NCBI GenBank assembly: GCA_020633295.1
Contig: JACKDW010000007.1
Coordinates: 1-64,000, forward strand
Reading direction: 5' to 3'
Length of the DNA stretch: 64,000 bases
DNA from: Myxococcales bacterium
GTDB lineage: Bacteria > Myxococcota_A > Polyangia > Nannocystales > Nannocystaceae
Positions within the stretch are counted from its first letter, which is position 1. Each line of letters opens with the position of its first letter. The position numbers and the translations under genes are program-made. The notes beneath the pieces were generated by a model. That model had not been told where the DNA came from and did not search any database. It saw only the letters and a list, made by a program, of their open reading frames with translations. Positions 5,695 to 14,716 of this stretch are shown here, in pieces.

Positions 5695-8475
5695 GTGCTC
5701 GCCGCGAATTGCGAGGCCATCGTGGGATGGTTGAGAGACAAAATTCTGGAGGCCGGGCACAAGTCCGCCGACAACTTTGCATCGTTTCTTCTGGAGCCCG
5801 CGCGTTGGCCATCGGGGATCGAGAAACTTCACGCGCGCTCCTTGGGAAACAACCTGCGGGCGCTCGATCAAGGTCGCCGGATCCGATGGTGGCGACAGCG
5901 TCCCGGTCTACTGATGGCGCTCGCCGCCGCGATCCACCAGGATCCTGAGGAGGTGTCGCGTCGCTTGTTCGTCCGACAAGACGAGCGAGCTGATCAGCAA
6001 ATACCCGAGCGAGCACCGCTCTCGAGCTTTGGAGGGTTGCGCGCGCTCGAACTGCAGCGAGAAGCTCTTCCTCCAGGGATCCCGGAGCTGGTTCAACGGC
6101 CCGCGCGCTGGGAGCACTGCTGGTGGACAACCGGAGACAACATCAGCGCCGTGCTTGTCGGTCGCTGGCTCGCGGCCCGGGGCCTCGGAGAGTTCATTTC
6201 CGCGACGAGCTGGGAGGAGGCGAGCGCGCGACTCCCTGCTCAGGGCCGCGCCTTCGTGCACCTCCCACTGCTCGACGGTTCGAACTCCTTCGCCGAGTTG
6301 CCCGCGGGCCGAGAACTCGATGACGTACAGATTTGCGTGGCCGCATCCGCGCCCTGGGGTGGCGGAGCGATCATCCCGCGGCCGGGGGCCTATTTCCCGT
6401 GGTCAGAGCGACGGGAATCTCCACGGGCATCGGACTGGAGAGAAGTTGCGACAGCCGACACAGAGATCTGGCTCTGCGAGCTCGTCGCGTGGGCGCTCAC
6501 GCGCCTCCCGAAGAAGCGGCGGCCGACGCCTGAGGATGTCCTCGGGGCCATCCGATCGTCGCGGGCGCAGCGCTTCTTCGCCGGCCCCGGAGACGCGCTC
6601 GACTTCATCGACACGCTGTTGGCGTTCAAGAAGCGAGACCGTCACGGAGCGGATCTCGGTGGGTGGGTACGGGCCCGGATCGATCTCGAGATCCGTCAAG
6701 CTGACGACCCCCAGACCGCGCTGATCCGCGAGCACGCTGCCGCGATCATGACCGGGCTTGTCGGTCGTCTTCTTCATGAAGACGCCGCCCCCTGGTGCCG
6801 CGGGTGGACACGATCGAGATGGACCTCCCGGCTTCCGCGAGATCAACTCCCCGAGTCCAACGTCCCGAAAACGCGGGCGCTCGTGCTCTACGGCGATGAC
6901 GGCCTGGGGCCTGATGAGGTTCGTAAGCTCAAGCGCGCGCTGCACCCCCGACCAGGCGAAGTAATCGACGCGTTGCTGAGCGCGCGTCTACTGATCCGCG
7001 CGGCCGACGGCAAACGACTCCGGCTCCCCCGGAGCTGGTATCTCGAGGCGCAGTACGAACTCGCGTTTTGTGCGGTCATCAACAGTGGAGAGCCGACGCG
7101 AGTTGGCGTGCTCGCGCGCCGCCCTCATCTCGCGGAGGCGGTGCTTGTCCATCTGTTCGAGGAGTTAAACAACGGACGCGAGCATGCGCTCGAACGTCTC
7201 CTGAGCGTCGGAACCGAGGATCTCAAAGACCCGAATGCGGTCGCCGCGTGTGAGCTGGGGATCATGGCTGTCGGCCTCGCGTTGCTGGCGAACGTTCGCG
7301 TATCCGTCGACCTCGTTTGTCGCGCGTGGGATCTTCGCCACGATGTGTTCGTGGGTGATCACCGCGGGCGCCTCTTCATGGCGGTCCCGCTGCGATCTCC
7401 CGGTGAAAGCGTGACTCTCGTGGGTCGACCCGTACTCGCGCTCGCGCTGCTCTCACTTGGCAACGCGATCCAGCCCGAGGTCCTCGGCAGCCGCGAGGGT
7501 GAGCTTCTCATCAACAACGCAAGTTCCGCGCTCGACGCCGTCGTGAACGCCATCGATCACCCACACATCATGACGGGCGTGTTCACGTTGGGCGCCGTGA
7601 TCGCAAGAACCTATGTCGACGCGGCCATCTACGACCGGCTCCTCCATCACGAGCTACTCGTGCCGGTAAGCGTGTACGAGTCCATACGAGCGTGGCGAGA
7701 CGACTCCAACCGCGGAGACGATACGAAGGAGGAACTGACGCTGAGCACGAGCCCGCTCGACCCGGACTCGCTGATTCATGGGCTCGAGGTCGTCGCGCCC
7801 CAGGCCGGATTCGATCTCGAGGCGTTGCTAAACTCCCTCTGGGAGTTCTGGGTCCACGTCGAGGATGTGGAGGTGGTGGCCCCGACCCGCTGGCTCTCGA
7901 GCGCCCCCTCCGCCGCGGAACGTCTGTGGCGCGGCGGGTCGGTCCCTTCCAAAGCGCCCTTCTTTCGTCGGTTCGTGAACCGTCGAGAGGTTCCCGGCCC
8001 TGTCGCTCGTGCACTCGATTCCGAAGGCTGGCTCGCGTGGATCGAGGTGGGAATCAAGACCGCGCCGGACGAGTTCGCCGCATCGATCGAGTTTCAAAGC
8101 TTTTGGAACACGATCCCACTGCCGGTACTGAAGTCCTACTTCGAGATCCATCGCCCCCGCCACGACACGGCACGCGTCGCGATTGAGTGCGCGTGGCGAA
8201 GGATCCCCGAACAAATGATCGAGCAGGTGCGCGTGCTCCCGCTCGAGCGCGCCGCGCACCTTGTCACTAACGCCCCCGTCAGCGTCGACGATCGCTTGCT
8301 CTCCGTCATCGCCACCCGCACGGGGGAACTGCGTCCGCATGGAGAAGCTGCTGGGCTCGTCACGGAGTGGATTCAGCGTGTGATCGTCCGGCGTCCCGGG
8401 GATACGAAGCAGCTCATGACGCTTCGTGGCCTGTTCACGCAACCTCTTGAGGTCGCCCTCCGTGACGAAGTCTAG
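5695..8475 (+). CDS. Large protein of unknown function (926 aa)
   Basis: I do not recognise this family. The N-terminal ~85 residues (CEAIVGWLRDKILEAGHKSADNFASFL...) are helical and Arg-rich, suggesting a nucleic-acid-binding or adaptor domain. Residues ~125-330 resemble the layout of an NTPase module (WWTTGDNISAVLVGRWLAARG, then a strand ending LLDGS), but the P-loop Gly-Lys-Ser/Thr is absent, so it is at best a degenerate NTPase. The remaining ~550 residues are mostly helical, repeat-like and without transmembrane segments. The GTG at 5695 has GGTGAG six bases upstream and lies directly after the 11-bp repeat array. No partner gene follows closely. A large effector, regulator or defence-type scaffold would fit; none is demonstrated. 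Confidence 0.75.
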   Translation: MLAANCEAIVGWLRDKILEAGHKSADNFASFLLEPARWPSGIEKLHARSLGNNLRALDQGRRIRWWRQRPGLLMALAAAIHQDPEEVSRRLFVRQDERADQQIPERAPLSSFGGLRALELQREALPPGIPELVQRPARWEHCWWTTGDNISAVLVGRWLAARGLGEFISATSWEEASARLPAQGRAFVHLPLLDGSNSFAELPAGRELDDVQICVAASAPWGGGAIIPRPGAYFPWSERRESPRASDWREVATADTEIWLCELVAWALTRLPKKRRPTPEDVLGAIRSSRAQRFFAGPGDALDFIDTLLAFKKRDRHGADLGGWVRARIDLEIRQADDPQTALIREHAAAIMTGLVGRLLHEDAAPWCRGWTRSRWTSRLPRDQLPESNVPKTRALVLYGDDGLGPDEVRKLKRALHPRPGEVIDALLSARLLIRAADGKRLRLPRSWYLEAQYELAFCAVINSGEPTRVGVLARRPHLAEAVLVHLFEELNNGREHALERLLSVGTEDLKDPNAVAACELGIMAVGLALLANVRVSVDLVCRAWDLRHDVFVGDHRGRLFMAVPLRSPGESVTLVGRPVLALALLSLGNAIQPEVLGSREGELLINNASSALDAVVNAIDHPHIMTGVFTLGAVIARTYVDAAIYDRLLHHELLVPVSVYESIRAWRDDSNRGDDTKEELTLSTSPLDPDSLIHGLEVVAPQAGFDLEALLNSLWEFWVHVEDVEVVAPTRWLSSAPSAAERLWRGGSVPSKAPFFRRFVNRREVPGPVARALDSEGWLAWIEVGIKTAPDEFAASIEFQSFWNTIPLPVLKSYFEIHRPRHDTARVAIECAWRRIPEQMIEQVRVLPLERAAHLVTNAPVSVDDRLLSVIATRTGELRPHGEAAGLVTEWIQRVIVRRPGDTKQLMTLRGLFTQPLEVALRDEV

Positions 8476-8492
8476 CGCGTTACGGTGTTGGA

Positions 8493-8509
8493 GGGGCGGT
8501 ATACGCCCC
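8493..8509. terminator. Short GC hairpin after the 926-aa gene
   Basis: ggggcg-gtata-cgcccc forms a 6-bp stem 18 bp after the stop codon. No T-run follows, so it is only a weak terminator candidate. On the minus strand the adjoining words (tagctcagttgg) mimic a tRNA D-arm, but no complete tRNA is present. Confidence 0.35.
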
Positions 8510-8541
8510 AGGCCAACTGAGCTAAACTTCGATCGTCACGG

Positions 8542-9678
8542 ATGGCACGTTACGCGACACTGCTGAGCGCTCTAGTTATCCTCGCCGCCTGCGGTGCAGG
8601 CCTCGGTGACGACGACTCGTCTACGACGAACCCGATCACCGGAGCTAGTAGCTCGTCGACTTCCTCCGGTCAGCCGTTCCCGTGGACAACGACCTTTGAC
8701 TCGACCACGTCGAGCGCAGACGTGTCCACCAGCAGCGGCTCCAGCGTGGGCTCCGGGACCACCGAAGGCGTGTTCTCCTCCACGGGAACGATCCCGGACT
8801 TCGGCGACGCGCTCGGGTGCGCCGGCAAAATCGACCTCCTGTTCGTGCTCTCGCGCAGCGACACGATGGTCGATGAGTACCCGACCGTCGCGGCCAGCCT
8901 GCCGCTGTTCCTCCAGACGATTCAGAGCGCGTGGGAGGACTTCGATGTCCACATCATGACGGCGCCGACGAACAAGCTGGTGCCGTGGGGCATGCCGCCG
9001 TGTGATGAGCAGTGCCCGCTCAACGGAGACAATGGTTGCGAGCCGTTTGGCCCGACCGACTACCCGTGTTGGGGCTACGACAACCTCGACAGCTGTGACG
9101 TCACGTTCGGCGCGGGCGTCACCTTCCCGGCCGCGTTCGAAGCATCCAACAAACGCTGCGAGCTGTATGGAGGGAATCGCTACATCGTGAGCGACGATCC
9201 AGACCTCGAGGCGTCCTTCGAGTGCATCACGCGTGTGGGCTACAGCACCATTGCCGGCACGCTCGCGGCCACGGGCATGCTCGCGGCGCTCAGCCCCGAA
9301 CTGCTCGCGCCGGGTGCGTGCAACGAGGGCTTTCTCCGTGACGACGCGATGCTTGTGATCGTGATCATCACGGACGTGTACAACGGCGGTGACTCTCCGG
9401 TTGAGCCGGAAGCGTGGGCGTCGGCGATCCTCGATCTGAAGAACGGAGATCAAAGCTCCATCGCGGTGGTGCTGCTCAATCCGGACGGCTACGACGTCGA
9501 TAATCCCGTGTGCGAGGGCCCTGGTGCGGGAAATTGGGTCAAAAAGCCCCTCGTCGATTTCCTTGGCTTCTTCGACAACGGGATCCGCGGGAGCATCTGC
9601 GAACCGTCATTCGCGCCGTTCTTCGAATCCGCGGCTGAGTTCGTCGTCGAGACCTGCGAACTCTACACACCGCAATGA
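8542..9678 (+). CDS. Lipoprotein with VWA-like fold, degenerate metal site
   Basis: The 378-aa secreted lipoprotein has a signal peptide ending LVILAAC (lipobox, Cys17), a Ser/Thr/Gly linker to about residue 90, and then a region starting KIDLLFVLSRSDTM that resembles the first strand and metal-adhesion loop of von Willebrand A domains (normally DxSxS, here LSRSD). A second strand LVIVIITD matches a VWA core. Ten or so Cys residues probably form disulphides. Surface-anchored binding protein typical of Nannocystaceae. It converges with the next gene, three bases away. Confidence 0.7.
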   Translation: MARYATLLSALVILAACGAGLGDDDSSTTNPITGASSSSTSSGQPFPWTTTFDSTTSSADVSTSSGSSVGSGTTEGVFSSTGTIPDFGDALGCAGKIDLLFVLSRSDTMVDEYPTVAASLPLFLQTIQSAWEDFDVHIMTAPTNKLVPWGMPPCDEQCPLNGDNGCEPFGPTDYPCWGYDNLDSCDVTFGAGVTFPAAFEASNKRCELYGGNRYIVSDDPDLEASFECITRVGYSTIAGTLAATGMLAALSPELLAPGACNEGFLRDDAMLVIVIITDVYNGGDSPVEPEAWASAILDLKNGDQSSIAVVLLNPDGYDVDNPVCEGPGAGNWVKKPLVDFLGFFDNGIRGSICEPSFAPFFESAAEFVVETCELYTPQ

Positions 9679-9681
9679 GCG

Positions 9682-11274
9682 TCAGGGGCGGATCTTGCCA
9701 ACCACGGTGTGCCAGGCGCTGTCGCTCTTCAGGACGCCCGTGAAGTAGGTGTTGCCCCAACGATCGACGGCACCCGCGCCAGCGAGCGCGCTAGCGAAGC
9801 CGTGTTGGTAGGTGACGCTCCAGAGCTCGCCACCGTCGGTCGAGTGCGCGTCGACCTCGATCCCGTTTGTTGACGAACGGACGCCAATCAACCGTTCGTT
9901 CACATCCGCCCCGACCCACACGCCTTCGCCTTCATCGCGGAGGATCGTCCATTTGGCCGCGAGATCGGCATCGTTCGCGGGGCCGAGCATGCGAAGAGAC
10001 GCGATACTCTTAGAATCTTGGTCGATTTTCCTCCACCCGATGACGGCGATCCCGTCCGAGTGTGTCAGGCCGAGGAGTCGGCTAATCGCTAGGGAGTGTT
10101 CGGCGTCGATCCACACGGGCTCGAGCACCTCGTCGAACTCGAGCACGAGCATGCGATCCCGTGGGTCAATCTGGTTCGGTTGATACTCGAGATAACCACC
10201 AACGAAGACGCGTCCACTCTCGGAGACCGCTACGCCGGTCGCGGCCGCGAACGGCTCGACCTTCGCGGGAGCCCACTTCGAGGACACATAGCCTTCGATC
10301 TCGAGATCCGCAGGGAGCCGCCACAAGAACGCACTCGTCGACCCTTGCGCGATCTCGCTACCAACGACGTAGATGCTGCCATCCGGCGCAACCGTGACCG
10401 CGAACGCTTCCGTGCCCGCGGTCCAGTCCTCCGGATCCGTCCACGTCGGCGCCCCAGTGCCCGCGTCGAGCTGGTGGGCCCACATGCGCTTGTCCTCGCC
10501 GCTACCGGCCCTGCCCGCGATCACCAGCTCTCCCGATGGCGCCTGCGCGATCGCATGGACCACAACGCCGTCAGGAGCAGCGTACTCCCACACGACATCG
10601 CCGCTTTGTCCGTCGTAGCGACGCACGAACGACGACGTCGCGCCCGCGTTGTAGTCACGCACCACGACCACGACCCCCGCGTCATCCGCCCCCGCCGCGA
10701 TCGCGCCCTGGAACGTCGATGTGTCGTCCTTGCCGTCGTTGACCCAGACGATCGAACCTGCCGGGTGAAGATCGACCGCGAGCGTCGTGATCGCCTCGTC
10801 CCAGCGATCCTCGTCGTCCAGCGCGATCGCGTGGAGTTCGTGCTCGCCGTCGAAATCCGCCTCGGAGGTGATCGGGTACTCCCACGTCGACGTGCCGGGC
10901 TCGAGCTCCGCGAGCAGCTTCGTCTCCCCCCCGTAGTCATCGAACAACAGCACCCTGGCGACATCCGGCGTGTGCTCGATCGAAATCGTCACGGGTCCAG
11001 CCTCCGCGAGCGAATCGGGAGTCGCGGAAAAGCTCAGTATCTGCGGTCCGTTGTCGGAATTAGGCTGAGCGTCATCACCGGGCGGATCGTCCGGCGACGC
11101 CGAGGTGACCGTGTTGAAAGGCTCTACGCCCGTAGACACCGCATCAAGGTCATCCTCTACACCGCCCGTGCTCGTAGCGTTCACCTTATCGAGGAAGTCT
11201 TGGTAGTGCGCCTGCGAGTCGAGGTTGCAGGCGCTCACCACGAGAAGGATGAGTGAAAGCGTGCTCCGGTCCAT
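9682..11274 (-). CDS. Outer-membrane-type lipoprotein with predicted beta-propeller
   Basis: The 530-aa protein has a lipobox (LLVVSAC, Cys16), a Thr/Asp-rich linker, an Ig-like segment about residues 75-165 (QILSFSATPDSLAEAGPVTISIEHTPD) and a C-terminal series of ~60-residue repeats with GDVVWEYAAPDG, GAPTWTDPEDWTAG and GGELWSVTYQHG blades, as in PQQ-like/WD-type propellers. AGGAGG lies nine to ten bases before the ATG. It probably follows the kinase and the 275-aa gene in one minus-strand operon (17-bp gap). Confidence 0.75.
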   Translation of the reverse strand: MDRSTLSLILLVVSACNLDSQAHYQDFLDKVNATSTGGVEDDLDAVSTGVEPFNTVTSASPDDPPGDDAQPNSDNGPQILSFSATPDSLAEAGPVTISIEHTPDVARVLLFDDYGGETKLLAELEPGTSTWEYPITSEADFDGEHELHAIALDDEDRWDEAITTLAVDLHPAGSIVWVNDGKDDTSTFQGAIAAGADDAGVVVVVRDYNAGATSSFVRRYDGQSGDVVWEYAAPDGVVVHAIAQAPSGELVIAGRAGSGEDKRMWAHQLDAGTGAPTWTDPEDWTAGTEAFAVTVAPDGSIYVVGSEIAQGSTSAFLWRLPADLEIEGYVSSKWAPAKVEPFAAATGVAVSESGRVFVGGYLEYQPNQIDPRDRMLVLEFDEVLEPVWIDAEHSLAISRLLGLTHSDGIAVIGWRKIDQDSKSIASLRMLGPANDADLAAKWTILRDEGEGVWVGADVNERLIGVRSSTNGIEVDAHSTDGGELWSVTYQHGFASALAGAGAVDRWGNTYFTGVLKSDSAWHTVVGKIRP

Positions 11275-11291
11275 GGCGCAAGCTCCTCCTT

Positions 11292-12119
11292 TTAGAACGA
11301 TCCCTTGAAGAAGACGCCCGCGAGCCCCTGTCCCGCGACAGGATGTAGCGAGAGCGTCCGCGCGCGTTTACGACTCCCCGCGATCAGCAAGGCCGCGCCC
11401 GTGATCGTGGTCGTTACGCCGAGCACACCAGCGGTGATCGCAAGCGGCCGAAGCATCAGCGTGCGCTGGTCCAGCTCGGAGGCGCGCAGCTGATCCTCCA
11501 GCGGTACACTTCCCGGCGTCGCCTCCTGCGCGAACGACTCGAGCGTTTCGCTGTCTCGATCCCACTGGTAGAGCGCCGCGCCCATACCACCCAAGAACAG
11601 GGCGCCGAACCCCGTCGTGATCGCCCCCGCGATGAACAGCGCTTGACCATCGTCACGATCCGATTCGAACGGCACCATGATCGGCAAGAGCTTCGGGGCA
11701 GGCTCGATAGGCGCCGTCTCGGCGAGCGCTGGCGCGACCTCACGCTTGGGGGTACAGCGCTCGCGCCACGCGTCCCCGGCTTGTTTTTCGAGACGGGTCA
11801 TCACGCGCGCCGCTGCCTCGGCAACATCCGCGGCCAGAACAGGATCGCCGAGCGTACCGCCCAGCGACCCTAAAACTTCGTGCGCGGCGCAGAGCGGAGA
11901 CAGCTCCCCAGAGTCATCTGCGACGAGGCCGGCGTAGCCGGCCGCGGTAATTGCTGCGCCGACTCGTTCATCTTCCGTGATGCCCTCGTGCTTGGCGACC
12001 TCGATCCACCGCGCGCTCGCCTCCGCTAGATCCCCCGACCGCTCAGCCGCCGAGGCGCGCGCGCGCAGCTCATCTGCAGGTCCTGCGAGCAAAATGGAGG
12101 TCAGCGCCAAGACGATCAT
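11292..12119 (-). CDS. Membrane protein, signal peptide plus two helices, coupled to kinase gene
   Basis: The 275-aa product begins with a short hydrophobic leader (MIVLALTSILLAGPA), a helical TPR-like stretch (~20-120), then two transmembrane segments (~160-185 LFIAGAITTGFGALFLGGMGAALY and ~228-250 LAITAGVLGVTTTITGAALLIAG) and a basic C-terminus. The start ATG overlaps the kinase stop (ATGA, 4 bases), indicating translational coupling. Kinase plus such a protein plus a lipoprotein is a recurrent myxobacterial arrangement. Function unknown. Confidence 0.7.
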   Translation of the reverse strand: MIVLALTSILLAGPADELRARASAAERSGDLAEASARWIEVAKHEGITEDERVGAAITAAGYAGLVADDSGELSPLCAAHEVLGSLGGTLGDPVLAADVAEAAARVMTRLEKQAGDAWRERCTPKREVAPALAETAPIEPAPKLLPIMVPFESDRDDGQALFIAGAITTGFGALFLGGMGAALYQWDRDSETLESFAQEATPGSVPLEDQLRASELDQRTLMLRPLAITAGVLGVTTTITGAALLIAGSRKRARTLSLHPVAGQGLAGVFFKGSF

Positions 12120-13633
12120 CGCGTTCCGATCTTGTACCGCGTCGTGAACGACGCGTCACCGAAGTCGAGTTCGGCCGCGGCTCGATCGACACATGCCTGT
12201 GCGAACCGCGGGAGCTCGACGTTGGGGTATAGCCGCGTATGACCTCGGCGAACGCGGACTGTGAATACAACCGACGTCACGTCGGTGAGGCCAAGACACG
12301 CGTGCAGTCGCATTTCGATGGCTCGTAGAGCTTTCTTGTGTCCCCGCGGAGGTCGACGCATCGCACTCGATCGAGGTTTACCCGACAGGTCGCTTGTGCG
12401 ATCTGTAGGTGTGTCATTGGCGGGCGCGCTAGCTCCGGTAGGCGTCTGCGGTGCTCTCGCGGGTGCTGTCGCAGACGTTGTACGCGGCGTAGACCGTGGT
12501 GGCGGAGCCCGCTCCGCCTTCGCTTGTTCGGGTTGCGGAGGCGTCGTCGCGGGGGCCCGCTCCACGGGCTTCGCCGTGTCCCCCCCTCCGCGCAACGCGA
12601 ACCACACGATCGCGGCCGAGAGCGAAGCGGTGATCGCCGCGGTCAACGCGATCACGCGAGCCCGGCTCCATCGAAGACGATTGGCCGGACCCCGCGTGCT
12701 TCGTTTTTCACGTCCACGAGGCGCAACAAGCGGCGACGCCGGAGAGAGTTCTCCAAGCGCCTCCTCGAGCGCCTCGCGGAATTCTCCCGCGCTCTGGTAG
12801 CGATTCTGGGGGTCCTCGCAGATCGCCGGCTCGAGAGCCTCAGCAAGCACTGCGGGGAGCTCCGCGAACGTCTCGTCGAGCCGTCGTAGATCACACTGCT
12901 TGACCATCTTTCCGGTCAGCAAGCGGAACAGCACGACCCCGAGGGAGTACACATCGTGCCGCGGATGCGGCGGCTCAACACCGACCTCGGGCGCCGCGTA
13001 CGACGGCGTACACGGAACGCAGGGCGCTGGCGTCACGAGCCGGCGCGAGGTCGAGGTCGCGTCCTGGTGCGCGCGGTAGTAACCCGACTTCAGCTTGGCG
13101 ATCCCGAGGTCGATGAGCTTGACACGCTCGTCCGAGCCCTCGAGCAACACGATATTCGACGGCTTCACGTCACGATGGATCACGTGATGCCGGTGTAACT
13201 CCTCGAGCGCGCGGCAGACCTGAACACCAATCCGAACGACACGGGCCGGCGCAACGCGATCGTGCACGTCGAACCAGTAGTTGAGGCTGTAACCGTCGAG
13301 CAGCTCGAGCGTGTAGTACGGCTCGCCGTTGGGCGTCGCACCGTAGTGGTACGCCTTCACCAAGTTCTCGTGCTCGACCTCGGCGAGCACACGGAACTCA
13401 TGGACGAAGCGACGGCGGGACTCCTCCTCCCGACGCGTGAGAAGCTTGACCGCGACCTGACTCCGCGCGCGAAGATCGTCGGCGACGTAGACCTCGGACA
13501 TACCACCACGACCGAGGCGTTTGAGGAAGCGGTAGCGACCGATCGTGGTACCCGCGAGCGCGATCCGCTCGTCTGGGAGACCCGCTCTCGTGGTCGGTTC
13601 CCGCGAGAGGGCTGCTGCCCCTGAAATCGTCAT
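12116..13633 (-). CDS. Hanks-type serine/threonine protein kinase, membrane-anchored
   Basis: The 505-aa kinase has a glycine loop LGRGGMSEVYVA (40-51), catalytic Lys63 in VAVKLL, catalytic loop HRDVKPSN (153-160), the metal Asp in IDLGIAK (~175) and an APE-like SYAAPEVG. A transmembrane helix follows at ~330-350 (VIALTAAITASLSAAIVWFAL), then a Pro/Thr/Ala linker and a C-terminal ~75-residue domain with three Cys residues (LHACLGLTDVTSVVFTVRV) resembling the periplasmic AgmX/TonB-like tails of myxobacterial proteins. GAGG lies seven bases before the ATG. All catalytic residues appear intact. It heads a three-gene operon. Targets unknown. Confidence 0.9.
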   Translation of the reverse strand: MTISGAAALSREPTTRAGLPDERIALAGTTIGRYRFLKRLGRGGMSEVYVADDLRARSQVAVKLLTRREEESRRRFVHEFRVLAEVEHENLVKAYHYGATPNGEPYYTLELLDGYSLNYWFDVHDRVAPARVVRIGVQVCRALEELHRHHVIHRDVKPSNIVLLEGSDERVKLIDLGIAKLKSGYYRAHQDATSTSRRLVTPAPCVPCTPSYAAPEVGVEPPHPRHDVYSLGVVLFRLLTGKMVKQCDLRRLDETFAELPAVLAEALEPAICEDPQNRYQSAGEFREALEEALGELSPASPLVAPRGREKRSTRGPANRLRWSRARVIALTAAITASLSAAIVWFALRGGGDTAKPVERAPATTPPQPEQAKAERAPPPRSTPRTTSATAPARAPQTPTGASAPANDTPTDRTSDLSGKPRSSAMRRPPRGHKKALRAIEMRLHACLGLTDVTSVVFTVRVRRGHTRLYPNVELPRFAQACVDRAAAELDFGDASFTTRYKIGTR

Positions 13634-13770
13634 GTCGTAGCCTCAACACCAAGCGTGCCCTTGGGTTCACGAGGTTGCATGCGCAACGACCATGCCTCGC
13701 TGCAACCCGAAAATCAAGACAAATACGACAGGCGTCCAGCGGACGCTAGCCATCAGGCGCGGGATTCGTC

Positions 13771-14046
13771 ATGATGCGCGACATGACGCCCGAACACTGC
13801 AAGGCCGCCCGTTTCCTCCTGGGGTGGACATTGCGTGACTTGGCCGTCGAGTCGGGCGTGAATCGTGATACGTGTAACCGTTTCGAACTCGGCCGACAGG
13901 TACACACGCGCACGATCCGGGACATCCAGCGGGCATTTGAGGACGCCGGTGTCCGATTCCAAGCGCCACGACGAGGGCGCACGATGCTGCCGAAGGTCGT
14001 GCTCGAAGACGGATGGCAGGTCGTGATGCACGCGCCGGCTCGTTAG
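13771..14046 (+). CDS. Small XRE-family helix-turn-helix regulator
   Basis: The 91-aa protein has an N-terminal HTH (CKAARFLLGWTLRDLAVESGVNRDTCNRFELG) and a C-terminal tail containing RAFEDAGVRF, the usual XRE-type ending of phage- and element-borne regulators. It lies divergent from the kinase operon, 137 bp apart. A perfect 32-bp palindrome 97 bp downstream (14143-14174) is a possible site of action. Several in-frame ATGs (13771, 13774, 13783) make the exact start uncertain. Confidence 0.8.
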   Translation: MMRDMTPEHCKAARFLLGWTLRDLAVESGVNRDTCNRFELGRQVHTRTIRDIQRAFEDAGVRFQAPRRGRTMLPKVVLEDGWQVVMHAPAR

Positions 14047-14142
14047 GCCCGCGGGGTCGTTACACCATGCAGTAGAACTACCCAAACAAACGCACAACCG
14101 GTCACGAACCCCGGGATTCTCGAACAGTTGCGTTTAAAACTC

Positions 14143-14174
14143 CGCGACCATCCGTCAATTGACGGATGGTCGCG
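14143..14174. promoter_or_regulatory. Perfect 32-bp palindrome (half-site cgcgaccatccgtcaa)
   Basis: The two 16-base arms meet without a spacer at ...caa|ttg.... There is no T-run after it, which disfavours a rho-independent terminator. A perfect zero-loop inverted repeat near an XRE gene in a mobile region suggests an operator for a dimeric regulator, or a recombination or resolution site. Confidence 0.6.
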
Positions 14175-14346
14175 TTCTCGCATCACGTTATAGTTCTTCT
14201 TGTCGGAGGGCCCGCCCGAACGGCTCAACCGAGACACTACGACGTGTCTGTCCGTTTAGACGCGGGAATGCCTAAAGGAGAGGAGAAGCGAGCCCAACAA
14301 CCACCGAGACGCGAATCGCCGTAGGAGGTCCCCCCTCCTCCTGCTT

Positions 14347-14393
14347 GACACCCCCTCTCGACTGGAACACCGATTGGGGGTGTCCCCATTTTT
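14347..14393 (+). terminator. Terminator-like hairpin with T-run
   Basis: gacaccccc (14347-14355) pairs with gggggtgtc (14376-14384) over nine bases with a 20-base loop, followed by cccattttt. Stem and T-run fit intrinsic termination of a plus-strand transcript, but the loop is long. Confidence 0.45.
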
Positions 14394-14414
14394 CCCCAGA
14401 ACGAAGAGAGAATC

Positions 14415-14573
14415 ATGCGTGTGAATAGCCGGATGGGGCGCGGTCGCGTGGTGTGGGGGACGAATGGGCTCCCCTGGCGCAAGAGCCTCGCTCCGCTCAA
14501 GGATCTCGGACTCAAGGACGAGACGATCGAGCGGGTTACGAGGACGAACGCGGCGGAGCTATTCGACCTCTAG
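14415..14573 (+). pseudogene. Amidohydrolase C-terminal remnant (52 codons)
   Basis: The short frame encodes GRVVWGTNGLPW...LGLKDETIERVTRTNAAELFDL. This matches the last strand (GTD/NxP) and the closing helix (NAARLFGL-type) of metal-dependent amidohydrolases that are normally ~280-350 aa. No upstream domain is present, so it is a 3' fragment left by a deletion or recombination. A weak GAGAG site precedes the ATG, so translation as a peptide cannot be excluded. Confidence 0.55.
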
Positions 14574-14716
14574 CGCGCTCGTGCGTACCGTACAGCGTTA
14601 GGCTCGCGCGCGCGCGTCCGTGAGGTTCCCGCCATCGGTGGACAGCGTGCGAGCGCTCGCGCCACGGTCTTCGCGGAGGACAGGCGAGCGGGCAATCTTT
14701 CGGCCATACTCAGAAC

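Larger units (their letters stand above)
14047..14414. other. Intergenic region with palindrome and terminator-like hairpin
   Basis: No gene is seen between the XRE regulator and the amidohydrolase remnant. The region contains the perfect palindrome at 14143-14174 and a hairpin with T-run at 14347-14393, listed separately. Confidence 0.6.

Noticed and set aside
8485..8530. tRNA-like D-arm (tagctcagttgg on the minus strand)
   Set aside because: Only the D-arm word is present; acceptor stem, anticodon arm and T-arm are missing.
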